Shown here piece by piece: positions 1 to 11,389 of a stretch of 64,000 nucleotides of DNA. Position numbers and translations under genes: made by a program. The stretch lies in assembly GCA_029851415.1 (NCBI GenBank), contig CM056743.1, forward strand, positions 98,492,501-98,556,500, given 5' to 3'. A model generated the notes under the pieces. The model was not told the DNA's origin. It did not search any database and saw only the letters and a program-made list of their open reading frames with translations. Position 1 is the first letter of the stretch, and each line of letters opens with the position of its first letter. The stretch comes from Eretmocerus hayati (lineage: Eukaryota; Arthropoda; Insecta; Hymenoptera; Aphelinidae).

Positions 1-811
1 ATCGCAAATCTTTTTGGACGTGAAACTAAGAGAGGTTGGTGACTACAACGAGATTCGAGTGATGAATCTCTATCATGGCCAATTTTACACGCAGAATCTC
101 ATCTCATCCTGCGAGAATCATGACTAACATGCGACGACCAAAACCAGAGCGTGATTTGATAGCAGCGGGACTGGGTGATGTCGTTGAGAGTACGATCCTA
201 AAATATCAGCTATATGATGAAAAATCTCGAGAAGGAGTCGATTCTCAAAGATTTATAGGCGTGAATCTGTTACTCGATGGTGGCGGATAGGATATTCGAG
301 TGGCTCCTTGCTGAATATGGGCATCCCCACGGATGGAATCTGACCCCAAGTCGTAGGGAGACTCAAGTTATCCGGTGACCATACCACGAGACTAAGGCAA
401 GTGTGTTTGGTGATCGAACATCCAGCAATATCCTAGGGATAAAAACCACGATCCCCTAGCTATGCAATCACAACTCTTGATAACAGAATGGACTATAAAT
501 CTTTTCGGGCGTGAATCTACGAAAGGGCAGTGACTGCTAGGGGATTTGAGTGTTAAATCTCTATTCTGGGCATTATCACAGACAGAATCTGATCTCATGT
601 ACCGAGAAGTGTGGTGACCATACAACCGCCCAGAACGAACTCGTGATCCAATAGCCTAGGGATCGAGTGATATCCTACGACGTGCTAATCTCAAATACTA
701 GCTCTGTGATCAGAAATCTTGTGAAGCCGTATATTCTCATAGATTCGTGGCCGCGAATCTACTACTCGATAGTGACGAGTAGGAGATTTGAGTGTTCCCT
801 CACTGAACCTG
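1..811 (+). repeat. Satellite monomers, forward orientation
   Basis: About one and two-thirds units of a tandem repeat of roughly 490 bp. The landmark CGTGAAACTAAGAGAGG near 20 recurs as CGTGAATCTACGAAAGG near 508. The same landmarks, such as GATCACAATTCTTGAT, CAGAATCTGATCTCAT and a stretch around CCCACGGATG, recur at 18,967-19,969 in the same orientation and at 19,970-20,860 in reverse. There is no convincing coding content; the short ORF at 75-290 falls within the repeat unit. The array is interrupted at 812 by the giant inverted-repeat element. Confidence 0.8.
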
Positions 812-944
812 GGGCCCTATTGAAGTAAAATTTCGCGCAAATCGCACGCGTGGCGAGCATGATTTCGCGCGCGTGGAGTGTATTGATTTTTGCTACGGCC
901 ACCGTATAATCTATTTGGAAGAATGAGATAATTGAAATAATTTC

Positions 945-1385
945 AATATACCCTTTGATTGCACTTATTGGGACAGCCGTAACCGTGCATGAGTCAAGAT
1001 ATTTTTCATGAACACAGAGAAACAATACCAACGACTCCAAAAAACTCTACATGGTATGAAAATTTTTCTAAGCAGGAATTGAAGTTGTAGCTCAGTCATA
1101 CTGAGGTAAGAATAGTGAGACAATTCATCATCCTCTCAGCTTATACACATGAAGGAAGACTTCTGCCTAAAGAGCTCACAACGTTTTTGTGAAACTGATC
1201 AGCGGTCTTACCGCAGTTATCCGTAAGCTTCAATTTCGATGTTTGCTTTGGAAAATTCTCCTCTTCATGTCCTGTTTTTGGAGACGTTGGTATTGTTTTC
1301 CCGTGTTCGATAAGAATATCTCGACTCTTGAGTAAGCATGCACGTACCGTGATACCTATCCCAATAAGTGCAGTCAAAAGAGTTT
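945..1385. mobile_element. MITE-like hairpin in the left arm
   Basis: The ends are inverted copies around the core TGCACTTATTGGGA. The left reads TTTGATTGCACTTATTGGGA and the right end reads as its near reverse complement near 1,360-1,380. Further matches (GTTGGTATTG, a CGTGCAT-type block) lie inside. The right arm of the giant element lacks this stretch, so it is an insertion into the left arm that explains about 0.5 kb of arm asymmetry. No coding sequence was recognised. Confidence 0.6.
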
Positions 1386-1407
1386 AATTGAACTTTTTTA
1401 TTATTTT

Positions 1408-1609
1408 ATTTAGGAAGTGGGTATCCGTAGTGGTCCCGTGTATGATCCGTGTCTAAAATTCGGGAGGCCGTGTAAAACGGCCCCTTTCCGTGTGGCGCCC
1501 GTTTCACGATGATGATTGCAAATACCACACCACCCGTGTATGTCCATGTGCTTGCAAGCTCCCGTATGGCACTGATGTCCGTTTCTGCCCGTACGAGTGG
1601 TGAAATTTC
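1408..1609. repeat. Inner terminal block, left arm
   Basis: This block matches 18,640-18,845 in reverse complement with few differences. Shared landmarks are GTGGGTATCCG, GGTCCCGTGTATGATCCGTG, ATTCGGGAGGCCGTGTA and CACGATGATGATTGCAA. It joins the terminal 80 bp to the minisatellite. Short ORFs across it are not conserved as protein. Confidence 0.75.
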
Positions 1610-2098
1610 CTCACCCGTTTCTGTCCGTGTCCGTTTCTGTCCGTGCGGATAAGCGAGTCTCCCGCTCCCGTTTCTGCCCGTGTCCGTTTCTGTCCGTGCA
1701 GATAGGCAAGTCTCCCTCGCCCGTTTCTGCCCGTGTCCGTTTCTGTCCGTGTGGATGAGCAAGTCTCCCTCGCCCATTTCTGCCCGCGTCCGTTTCTGCT
1801 CGTGCGGGTGATCAAGTTTCCCTCGCCCGATTCTGCCCGTGTCCGTTTCTGCTCGTGCGGGTGAACAAGTTTCCCTCGCCCGTTTCTGTCCGTGCGTATA
1901 AACAAGTCTCCCTCACCCGTTTCTGCCCGTGTCCGTTTCTGTCCGTGCAGATAAGCAAGTCTCCTTCGCCCGTTCCTGTCCGTGTCCATTTGTATCCGTG
2001 CGAAAGGCCGACCCTTCTCGCCCGTTTCTACCCGTGACCGTTTCTGTCCGTGCGGGCGAGCGAGTCTCCCTCGCCCGTTTCTGTCCGTGTCCCTCGCC
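1610..2098 (-). repeat. 53-bp minisatellite array, left arm
   Basis: About nine diverged units built from CCCGTTTCTGCCCGTGTCC and CGTTTCTGTCCGTGCGGAT with CTCCCTCGCCCG linkers. They are reverse complementary to the large array at 15,940-18,640. Units are 53 bp, or shorter when a 16-bp block is missing. This array is about one fifth the length of the right one. Confidence 0.85.
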
Positions 2099-2118
2099 TG
2101 CGGCTCGGGCCTAAAAAA

Positions 2119-2340
2119 GTCACGTGAAGTGCAAAAACGATTGTTTGCGCCCTTGTATCATAATATACTATTGCCTACTTTCCCGGTAATCTCCGAAGAA
2201 ATCAATTCCCTTCATTTGTGTTTCCGCAGTAGAAAAATGCGAAAACGATTGTTTGCGCCCTTGTACCATAACAGACTATTGTCTACTTTCCCGGTAATCT
2301 CCGAGAAAATCAATTCCCTTCATTTGTGTTTCCGCAGTAG
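2119..2340. repeat. Tandem duplication of about 108 bp
   Basis: Two consecutive copies share CGATTGTTTGCGCCCTTGTA, TTTCCCGGTAATCTCCGA and TTCATTTGTGTTTCCGCAGT. A third, truncated copy with its GCCTGCGG..CGGGCC leader lies at about 4,725-4,800, on the far side of the foldback inserted at 2,610-4,558. No function is evident. Confidence 0.75.
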
Positions 2341-2609
2341 AATTGTGTGATCTTTTGACTTTAAATGTCGAAAAAATATCAAAATGTGAAATTTAGAGTT
2401 ATTACACTCTCAATCTTCGAATATCAATGTCTCATATGGTTTTATCGATTTCTTTCTAGGTGCAATGAGTAAGCTGTTAAAAGCGCTTAATAGTTCATTT
2501 AGTAGCAAGGGCGCAATGGGATATTACTCAACCAGTGCGAGAAGGTCAATTTCCGCCTAAGTTGCCAAATGAGTGCGTGAATGTCACCTCTCGCGCGAGT
2601 TGGCAACGT

Positions 2610-4558
2610 CCCGATTAGAAACATGTTCAAGCGGCTTGGAGATTTTATCAAATTTTGATCAAGTTTTTCATCAAGACTTGACCAAGATTCAAACTCCTAC
2701 TTGATCAAACTTGACTTTTTTTCTTAATGTTTACTTGATGTTTGGTCGTTTGTCCACCTCGTCCTGTAGACAACGCGAGGCAAAACGCGTGTGTGTTGTC
2801 TATTATTGTTATACTTCTGTGGCCCTAGAGGAGTTATAATTATTTGCATCTCTTTGCAGACTTAGAAGAGACACGCATGACGCTGTTATTACTATTATAG
2901 TACTTCAAAAAGTGACACAGACTCCGACCATTTTTTATGTTAGGTGTCTCTAGGATATCTGTGCCTAAATAGGATATAGACTAACTGCAAAGATCACTTA
3001 TGTCTTATTGCATTGATAGCACGGTGCTCTTGAAATACGTTAACATTCCGCTGACGACCACCAACGGGATTGTCGTGGGATATGTTTCTGGGGCCCTTAA
3101 GCTCATTTTTTTTATAAGAATCAAAATCGGCCCTTGGGCCGTTTTTTATAAAAGTCCAAAAAACGTGTTTTTTATCCCCTTTTCAATCTTTCTCCTCGGA
3201 TAACTCGAAAATATCACACTTTAACCAAAAATAAGTAGAGACAACTTTTGTTGATCTTGAAAAATTGCATGAAAAAGGTCTTCACATTTGAATCCATAAA
3301 ATGCACTCCGTTCGAGATATTTTGGAATTTCCATTTCGTAATCATAAGTTCTCCGGAAAATCGTTTCTGAAGCTCACCCACGGTGCTCTTGAAATACGTT
3401 TACATTCCGCTGACGACCACCAACAGGATTGTCGTGGGATATATTTTTGGGGCCCTTGGAGCTCATTTTCTGATAAGAATCAAAATCGGCCCTTGGGCCG
3501 TTCTTATAAAGGTACGAAAAACGTGTTTTCTATCCTCTTTTCAATTCTTCTCCTCGGATAACTGGAAAAGATCACACTTTAACCGAAAATGTGTAGAGAC
3601 ATCTTTTGTAGATCTTGCAAAATTGCATGAATAAGGTCTTCACACTTGAATCCGTAAAACGCACTCCGTTAGAGATATTTTGGGATTTTCATTTCGTAAT
3701 CATAAATTTTCCGGAAAATCCCAACTTTGGGGCTCTAAAGAAGGTCGTTTCATCAAAAATTGTGTGAAATATGAATTGTAGTGCTTGAAAATGGCGAGTT
3801 ATCCAAGATTCTTTGATATTCTTCCAATCTAGCAATGGGTGAGCATCAGAAACGATTTTCCGGAAAATTCATGATTACGAAATGAAAATCCCAAAATATC
3901 TCGGACGGAGTGCGTTTTACGGATTCAAGTAAGGAAACCTTCTCCATGCAATTTCCCAAGATCTACAAAAGATGTCTCCACACATTTTCGGTTAAAGTGT
4001 GATCTTTTCGAGTTATTCGAGGAGAAAGATCGAAAAGAGCATAAAAAAGCTCCAAGGGCCCTAGAAACATATCCCACAACAATCCCGTTGGTGGTCGTCA
4101 GCGGAATGTTAACGTATTTCAAGAGCATCGTGATAAATTCAGTGACCGTTGATGTGCCGTGAAAAATGTGTGTAATCCTTTATCTCGTGAGTATCGTGTT
4201 TCCAAGAGAGAGTTAATGAATACTGGAGCAAGCAAATCTTAACAGTAATTATACATTGAAAGAGTAGTCGCATTCCGAAAAAATAATCCTAGATATTCAA
4301 ATGTCAAGCAAGAATTCCGAAAAGGAGTGAATTACAGTTCATTTTCAGATTTGATTTCAAAATTGAAATGTTGATGATATCGGATTTGAGGTTAAGTTGA
4401 ACTTGTCAATACATAATGACCCTATAACTCCCTAGAAACTTCAAGTGAGAACGTCAAGTTTGATCAAGTAGGAGTTTTTTTCTTGATCAAGGCTTGATGA
4501 ATTTGATCAAGCCTTTGGTCAAAACTCGATCAAGACTTGAATTTCATTTCTAATCGGG
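2610..4558. mobile_element. Foldback element with CCCGATTAGAAA ends
   Basis: The left end reads CCCGATTAGAAA and the right end is its reverse complement, TTTCTAATCGGG. Subterminal TTGATCAAG-rich segments match in inverted order (2,640-2,730 with 4,460-4,550). It carries another inverted-repeat element at 3,020-4,132. I could not see a target duplication. There is no transposase, so it is a non-autonomous element. Confidence 0.65.
3020..4132. mobile_element. CACGGTGCTC-type element (Chapaev/CMC-like?)
   Basis: It starts CACGGTGCTCTTGAAATACG and ends with the near reverse complement CGTATTTCAAGAGCATCGTG. The left TIR region is duplicated in direct orientation: the second copy starts at about 3,379, giving a period of about 360 bp. 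Candidate 4-bp target duplications are ATAG/ATAA, one mismatch. CAC-starting TIRs with 4-bp duplications are described for the Chapaev branch of the CMC superfamily; applying that here is inference. The first ten bases match the element at 14,015. Only short non-conserved ORFs are present. Confidence 0.55.
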
Positions 4559-5625
4559 GTGTGCGAAAACTTCTTGCACGCGTTGCGTGTACTATTTTTT
4601 GACCTCCTGTGCGCACAGGCATCTGCACACTACTAGGCGCTTCTCATTTGTTCACAGGAGATCAAAAAACATAGTATGATACTCGGGTGCAACGGTTTTC
4701 GCTTTCTCGTGACTATTTAGACCCTCGCCTGCGGATCGGGCCAAAAAAAGTCACTCGAAGTGCGAAAACCATCGTTTGCGCCCTTGTATTATGGCATACT
4801 ATTCTGCAACTGTACGCGAAGTTATAATTGAATGCACCACTGTCCAAGCAAGATTATCTTAGAATCGAAGTTTCGAAGAGGGCCGAATTCAGAGGGATGA
4901 TGTGACTTTATATTTTGGAACTGTGCGTCTATGAAAATTCATTGAAGCGAGAAGTAACATTTACGCACTCTCCACCAGTGCGTGAATGTAAAACTATGCG
5001 AAAAGTCATTTCCGCATGATTTCTCGCACTGTAAATAATGAAGAGAAGTCTCATTCCTTTACAACTTTGCGCACACAAAAGTGTAAAATAAGCAACACGG
5101 GCGCAACTTGTACGCACTCATTTCGGAAACTCGTTTTGTTACTGGTTGCAGAATGTTGTTCCCCGTGCTTTACACCGCGGAAGACGAGGGAATTTCCGAG
5201 AGGGGCGGGTCTAGGAGCGGGGCCCCTGGTGGGGTTGCAAGGGGCAAAACCCCCACCGCACAGCGAGAAGTCAACACAAAGTTTCGGTCACTAGAAGCCA
5301 TCTAAAAGCATATGCGCAAGACCAAGAATTTTTGCCGATATCTCACTGTGCGCTGAGGGGTTCGAGGGGCGGAACAGAGTTTCTACTCGCCTTAAAAACT
5401 TTGAAATATCATTGAAATCCTTTTTTCATCCTTGAAATCATGGAAAATCCTTGAATTTCTTGTCATATTATCGATTATCCTTGAAATTCTACCCGACTTA
5501 CGAAAGAATCTCCACGTTCATCTGCTCGATCCAAAAATTTGATGTCCATCCGATTTGAAAACCCGCGTGCACGGCGCGCCACCGTTGTCCACGCCGGCTC
5601 GAGTTGACCAGATACTTATCCACAT
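4559..5625. other. Non-coding interval
   Basis: No gene is recognisable. It contains the truncated third copy of the 108-bp repeat (about 4,725-4,800), a segment around 4,960-5,150 resembling 2,470-2,609 (the GTGCGTGAATGT landmark), and a G/C-rich stretch at 5,190-5,265 with GGGGCCCCTGGTGGGG. Short ORFs here show no recognisable domain. Confidence 0.6.
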
Positions 5626-6399
5626 TAGGGTGGGCCGAAAAAGGGCTTTTTTCGAGAATCGATACGCCCTAGCGTGGGAATGCTGTGTTTGTACATATAG
5701 ATGCGAAAAAAATTTTGCTGGACGCTGAGGAATGAAATTTTAGGTCCCAGCAAGAGCCATCAAGCATTTATCAAAATTAACACAGGTTTAAATGGGAATG
5801 TGCCTGATTCGACACTTTTTTCTTCGTAACTTCTTTGCTCACATTCCTGGCGCATTCAAGCATTTCTCAACGTACTTTATCTCATTTTGAAGCTTGCTCC
5901 AAATCCTACAAAATGTGTTGAAGTACGTTCAATTTCAACTGACCAGAGGGAATCTATCTCAATTTTTCCAAAAAATGATAATTATTAAAAATCCCAAATA
6001 TAGGGCGATTCCCCCTTCAAACTTTGCTTGTATTTCTGGTGCATCTAAACATTTTCCAACGTACTTCAACTCATTTTCAAGCTTGTTCCAAAACCTACAA
6101 AACGAGCCGAAGTACGTCCAATTCCGACTAAACCGAGCCAATCTATCTCAATTTTTTCAAAAAGAGATTGGTTTGAAAAATCCGAAAATAAGCGACTTCC
6201 CCCTTCCAGCTCACTTCTTTCAAAACTCGAAATGGAAAAATTGAGATAGATTGGCTCGGTTTAGTCGGAATTGGACGTACTTCAGCTCATTTTGTAGCTT
6301 TTGTGTCAAGCACAACATTTCTACGTCTATATGTACAAACAACATTTCCACGCTTGGGCGTATTAATTCTCGAGAAGAGCCCTTTTTCGGCCCACCCTA
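5626..6399. mobile_element. hAT-like MITE with 8-bp target duplication
   Basis: The TIRs are TAGGGTGGGCCGAAAAAGGG on the left and the exact reverse complement on the right, ending CCCACCCTA. Both sides are flanked by the identical octamer ATCCACAT (5,618-5,625 and 6,400-6,407). An 8-bp duplication with a YAG..G start and 774-bp length fits a non-autonomous hAT element. Inside are repeated segments around GTACTTCAACTCATTTT and GAGCCAATCTATCTCAATTT, the latter also present inverted. No transposase is encoded. Confidence 0.85.
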
Positions 6400-6407
6400 A
6401 TCCACAT

Positions 6408-7188
6408 GTGGCTGTGGTTTCATTAGGCTCACTGCTCAGCGGCTTCGATTTCGACGAATACCCGTTCGGCAGAAATCGTGACAAAAGCTTGGTTCAATTC
6501 GAGAGCTTCTAAAGATTCTTGTTTTCGAGTAATACATCTGTCTCTCTGATTTGAGTAAATACGTCGATGGATGAGAATTTGTGATTGTGATGGATGTACA
6601 AGTGCAGCTATAGTACTTATATAGGAGTGGTTGTCTCTCGGAGTTGCAGGTTCACTGAATGAAGTACCCGATGGTTGTATACCCATTGTATAAGCAATAC
6701 TTCGTTAGTCCTTATTTTATTGAACAAGAACCTAAGCTCTTTTGTATGTTGAGGCAGTACCACAATTGCTGGGAACCTCGCACGAAAATCCTTGAAATCT
6801 GGTCATTTGACTCCTTGAAAATCCTTGAAATTGGACGGGAAATTCGAGTAGAAACCCTGCGGAGGCCCCCGACTGAAACGAAGTTTTTTTTCTTTTTTTT
6901 TTCGTGTGTTCAATGGTCGTCTTCAGCCAATGGACTATTACAACCGGGGCGGATCTTATAGGTTTAGCATTTCGTGTTTTATCGTGGTGAGTTTGAGATC
7001 CAGCCACTCACCCTAACCTAATTCTCTCTGCATTCGCCCGGGAATCATGCTCGTGGAGCGAGGGGAAACTCCTGAAGAGAGAAAACCTGCTCCGGAGAGT
7101 TCGGCACATTTATAACGCTACCCTTACGTCGCTCATGCCACATTTTGTGAGCATGAACACTCCACACAGCATGGGAATATTACAGGAA
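6408..7188. other. Non-coding interval with T-rich run
   Basis: No protein domain is recognisable in any frame. A T-rich run lies at 6,884-6,904. The interval is unique within the window apart from short similarity to its surroundings. Confidence 0.5.
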
Positions 7189-7570
7189 AACGTTTCAGTG
7201 AAATATTCCAATGAAATCTTTCAGAAACCTCGCAGAAACGTTTCAGGAAATGTTTTTGTGATATTTCATTGCAATGTCTCAATGAAATTTCCCAGAAACC
7301 TCGCAGAAACATTTCAAGGAATATTCTGGTAATATTTCATTGCAATATATCGTGAACATCTTTCGGAGAGCTCCTCGGAACATTTCATGGAACATTTCTG
7401 AAAATCTTCCCGACATATTTATCTGGAAGGTTTTTGAAAAGTATTCGAAATATTCGAGTGCAATATTCCATGGATACAACTTCAAAATATTTCTGGAATC
7501 TTGCTCAACAATTCTAAAGCAATCTCGTATTGAGAGACTTTTGTGGACCAACTGAAAGCTTCCCAAATGA
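7189..7570. repeat. Degenerate tandem repeat of about 71 bp
   Basis: Two clear units start at about 7,209 and 7,280 and share CAATGAAAT, CAGAAACCTCGCAGAAAC and ATTTCATTGCAAT. More diverged units follow. Many short inverted words (CATTGCAATG, TTTCAGTGAAA-like) let both strands carry short ORFs, which I regard as spurious. Confidence 0.6.
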
Positions 7571-8294
7571 TTCTTAGAAGGCTCTCGAAAGCTCCCTCGG
7601 AAATTTCAATCCAGTTGAATAACCCGGGGATATCATTCCCGGAAATCCCTGCAATATTCCAACGGCAATCTGTCAAGAATCTTGATTCGGAGAAATTTGC
7701 GTGGAGTGTATGGGAGGTTGGTAGAGATTTCAAAGCAATAATCCAAATACATGACTTCTAAGTATCCCATCATTATTTCTTTCGTTTTTTGCTTTCTCAA
7801 AGAGGAAGTATTGTATTGGTGCGGAGTTTTTCGCTAAAAATTTTTTCGTTTTCTTCAATTTTCACCGTTCTATATTCCTTTCCGGCAAATGGCAGTCATT
7901 TTATCTTATTCTACTCGACGAGATCTATCGATTAGTACCGCCATTTATTACCCCAAACACATTCAACATTTGCTACATATTATTTTAAACTTCCATATAC
8001 ATATGTCCGTATGTGTGTTAGTGTCTTTGTTGTCTTTTGCTTGCCATACAACCACTCCTGTCCCTTTTGTCCGATCTTCATGGAATTTTGAGGGTTCATT
8101 TCAAATCAACTCATGATCATCTCCAATGAGTTTGAGTCTTATTGGCTGATTAGTTGGACTTCCACATGGATTATTCCTCCAAAAATTCAAAATGGTCTTT
8201 TTTCAATATTGGTCCAAACATCATATCATCAGCCTCCATGCACTTCGAAAATCTAGAGTGTCTTTCCGTATCATTTAATGCCATTTTTGAGTGG

Positions 8295-8575
8295 TTGGTT
8301 GATACGGAATTTTAATTTACCCCCCTATAATCCAAATGTCGATTTTTCTATTGACCTCTTCTATGGCATTCGAAAACTCTTTGGCGTTTCCACCGATCGT
8401 CTTGAAATTTTGAGGGACTATTACCATTAGTGAGTGGCGAGCCCAGTCTATTTTGAGCCCATTCCATCGATTAATTTGTAATCCTCAATACTTTTCATGA
8501 GAAAAAAATCCTATTTCTCCGCTCAATTTGATTACATTTCTTACCATATATCTTCAACCATCCACTCAATAACCA
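8295..8575 (+). repeat. Dispersed direct repeat, copy A
   Basis: It matches 9,620-9,900 in the same orientation. Shared landmarks are GATTTTTCTATT, CTATGGCAT.CGAAAACTCTT, CCATCGATTA and AAATCCTATTTCTCC. The pair flanks about 1.0 kb of AT-rich DNA. LTR hallmarks (TG..CA ends, target duplication) are not evident, so I leave it as a repeat. Confidence 0.65.
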
Positions 8576-9619
8576 CCAAATTTTTAATAACTTCTTCCTC
8601 TTACTTTATTAACCTCTTCGCGCATTTGTCCACATACGTGGACGCGTCTTTCGATGATGCCAGTGAATTTCACTCTCAAGATATCGCAAAAATTGTTATG
8701 GGTCTCCCTCCCTTAGCCCAAAATCAATGATTCGCTCGAGTTTACTCTTTGGTGAACCCATTTTCACTACATGTTTGATGCAAATTAATTGTATTCAAAA
8801 ATTCAGTTTTGCGGAAAAGCTAGAACTTGACCCTAATACTCGAATATAAGGTCTAAAAATCATGCAGAAGGATTTTAATATACTCTTTGAGTACACCAAA
8901 CTATTGCCACAAGAAAAGATGCATAATGTTGAAGTATACAAAATTACGAGCCTCACGAAGTCTGGCCTCATACGTGTACACCGTGCACTTGAGGAATTCG
9001 GGCGAGCCAGCTTGTCCAGAGTATACGGAGAGTTTGCGTACAAGAACGTGTAGAGTTTTTCTCGTCGTACTCTTTGCCATGATCACTTCATGGAAATCGA
9101 TTATGACTAGAATTTTTCAGGAAATCATTCATGTCCAAGTTTTTACATAGTTACGATGTATCGACAATGAGGATGAGACAGTGTGGAACAGTTCAAAATA
9201 GAAATGTCATGTTATTAGACTATGTTAAACGCCGTTCAGTTCTTATTCTTTAAACTGGTGGAGTCAAATTCTTTCTATGATTTCTTTCCACGAGTCCACG
9301 GTGTCCACATACGTGGACATGGTCAAAAATACAATATAACGATGAATTCGCTCCTCTGTTTGGAGCTCAGAGAACTTTTCAACATCAGAGTTGATGGAAT
9401 TCATCGAGAAAGAGTTTTCCCAACCACGGGGAATAGGTGCGTGCACGAAGAGGTTAAACATCCCCGTGCATTTCGAGCTTCATACTCACTCCAATGCTCA
9501 TTCCACTCATCCTATAATTAACATCTCATTTTTTATATTACTTTCGAAACGAGATATTATCAAACATTCTCTCAAATATAGATGTAGCAAACGTATTTCT
9601 ATCATTGACCATACTTTTC

Positions 9620-9900
9620 CAAGCGATTAGTTGATACTGAATTCTAATTCACTCCCCTAATTTCCAAATATTGATTTTTCTATTTACCTATTCTATGGCA
9701 TCCGAAAACTCTTAGGAGTTTCCATCGATCGTCTTGCAATTTCGAGGGACTATGGAAAATTAGTGAGCGGTGAGCAGAGTCTATTTTCAGCTCATTCCAT
9801 CGATTAGTTCGTCAACTTCAATAAAATTATTAGGAAAAATCCTATTTCTCCTTTTAATCTTATTACATCTCTCACCATGAATCCTCAACCACCCAGTTCC
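9620..9900 (+). repeat. Dispersed direct repeat, copy B
   Basis: Diverged partner of 8,295-8,575, with many substitutions and small indels, so the duplication is old. Between the copies, the word GTCCACATACGTGGAC occurs twice (8,628-8,643 and 9,303-9,318). No coding content was recognised. Confidence 0.65.
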
Positions 9901-11120
9901 AAAGAATTTTTTTGTGCAACAATGGAATAATAAATTGACTCAACAAAAACTGTAGTATGCCAATGAGTATCTAGGATTTCTGACGAAAAGATAGATTCAA
10001 TTGAAAGAACTATAACAGAAATATGAAACAAGGGATTATTGATGATGAGTTCCTCTCCGTGAGAATGACAAACTGAGAGGCAAAATAAACAAGACTCAAC
10101 ACAGAAGAACGTTGAAGAATTATTCAAAATGTTACATAATCGTCAGTATCGTTGAAAAGTTTCCGAACGACATGAGGAAGAAGAGGAAGAGAATTGTTAT
10201 CAAATTGTTAGTCACCATATCAAGAAAGAGAAAATTCAGGTGTTGATGCTTAGAGAAAGCATTCTGCTAATAACATTGAGCAGCGTATTCATAGAGAACA
10301 TGAGATTCTCTGCAGTGTCTCTAGATTACGCTCCACGAGCTGTAGCGTCCAGAGCGAGTCAAGAATTTTTCCCCAAAAATCTGTGACACTCACATCTCTA
10401 CGTGTCACGGCTGAGCACAGTGAGGCACACCCTTCTCCACTAGAAAAATCATAACTTTGGACCATGAGAAATCAGTCTGAGAAGTTATAGAATTTGATCA
10501 GAAACGCTCCACTCACAAGAGCCTGCCACGCTGTGACACGTAGATTCCTCGATTTTCGGGTGTTTTCTCGCACATGATTCACTCTAGTATCTCCCCACAT
10601 CCACCAATCAAGCTCTCACTTGTTGATCACTTTCAGGACATCCAAACGTGGATAATTTGACAGGTTAGACCTGAAGAAACGTCTTACAACCAGTTGGGCT
10701 GAGCTGTGACAGCAAATGTCATAAGTTTCACAGATATCCTCATATGCCTCATTTAAACCTCACTTCACGAGGATTAGACTTATGTTACTAGGATATATAC
10801 GTTATTTGAACCTTTTTATTAGTCTAAGATTCAATTTACCTTATTTGAACCATTTTCATGCAGTTTCCTACGTCAGTCGAATTTTCACTACGTTACTCCT
10901 ACAATACAAATTAATACTCAACTATCACTATACTACTGCTACTACATTCAACCCAATCCTCCCTGTATACAGGTACCGCTATACCGGTATACCGGTAAAC
11001 CGGTCCATGTGCGTGCATATAAATATGTATATACTCAACTATACAGTACTTATGACGACCGGCAGTATGGATACCGTTGTTACACTTATCAATATGTTAT
11101 GACGACCGGGGGTTAAAACA
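9901..11120. other. Non-coding interval
   Basis: No gene is recognisable. It is AT-rich, with a short run of nested ACCGGT words at about 10,980-11,005 and the motif TTATGACGACCGG at about 11,049 and 11,098. That motif recurs at about 12,622 beyond the element at 11,390-12,610. Confidence 0.5.
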
Positions 11121-11350
11121 GTGGTTTTACGTTCGAAAACTAAACCATCCCTCGTAGGAGATAACCGCCGAGAAGATAACAATTGTTTGGCTTAGCAGCG
11201 GTTTTGCGTTCAAAACACTAACCATCCCTCATGGGAGATGACCGCCGAGGAGATGACAGACGTGTGCTCAGACTCCGTTTTGCGTTCAAAACTCTAACCA
11301 TCCCTCGTGGGAGATGACCGCCGATGAGATAACGGAAGTTTGCTGAGACA
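11121..11350 (+). repeat. Three tandem 80-bp units
   Basis: Three consecutive units share GTTTTRCGTTC.AAA, CTAA.CCATCCCTC and GGGAGATGACCGCCGA, at a period of about 80 bp. No open frame with recognisable meaning crosses them. Confidence 0.8.
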
Positions 11351-11389
11351 GCCCACGGTGTCCTTGAACCAACTATGAGTCGGAAGACC

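Noticed and set aside
7135..7761. Several overlapping ORFs on both strands
   Set aside because: They fall on a degenerate tandem repeat with palindromic words; reading frames are not conserved between units.
8295..9900. Direct repeats as LTRs of a small retroelement
   Set aside because: No TG..CA termini, target duplication, primer-binding site or coding sequence could be found.
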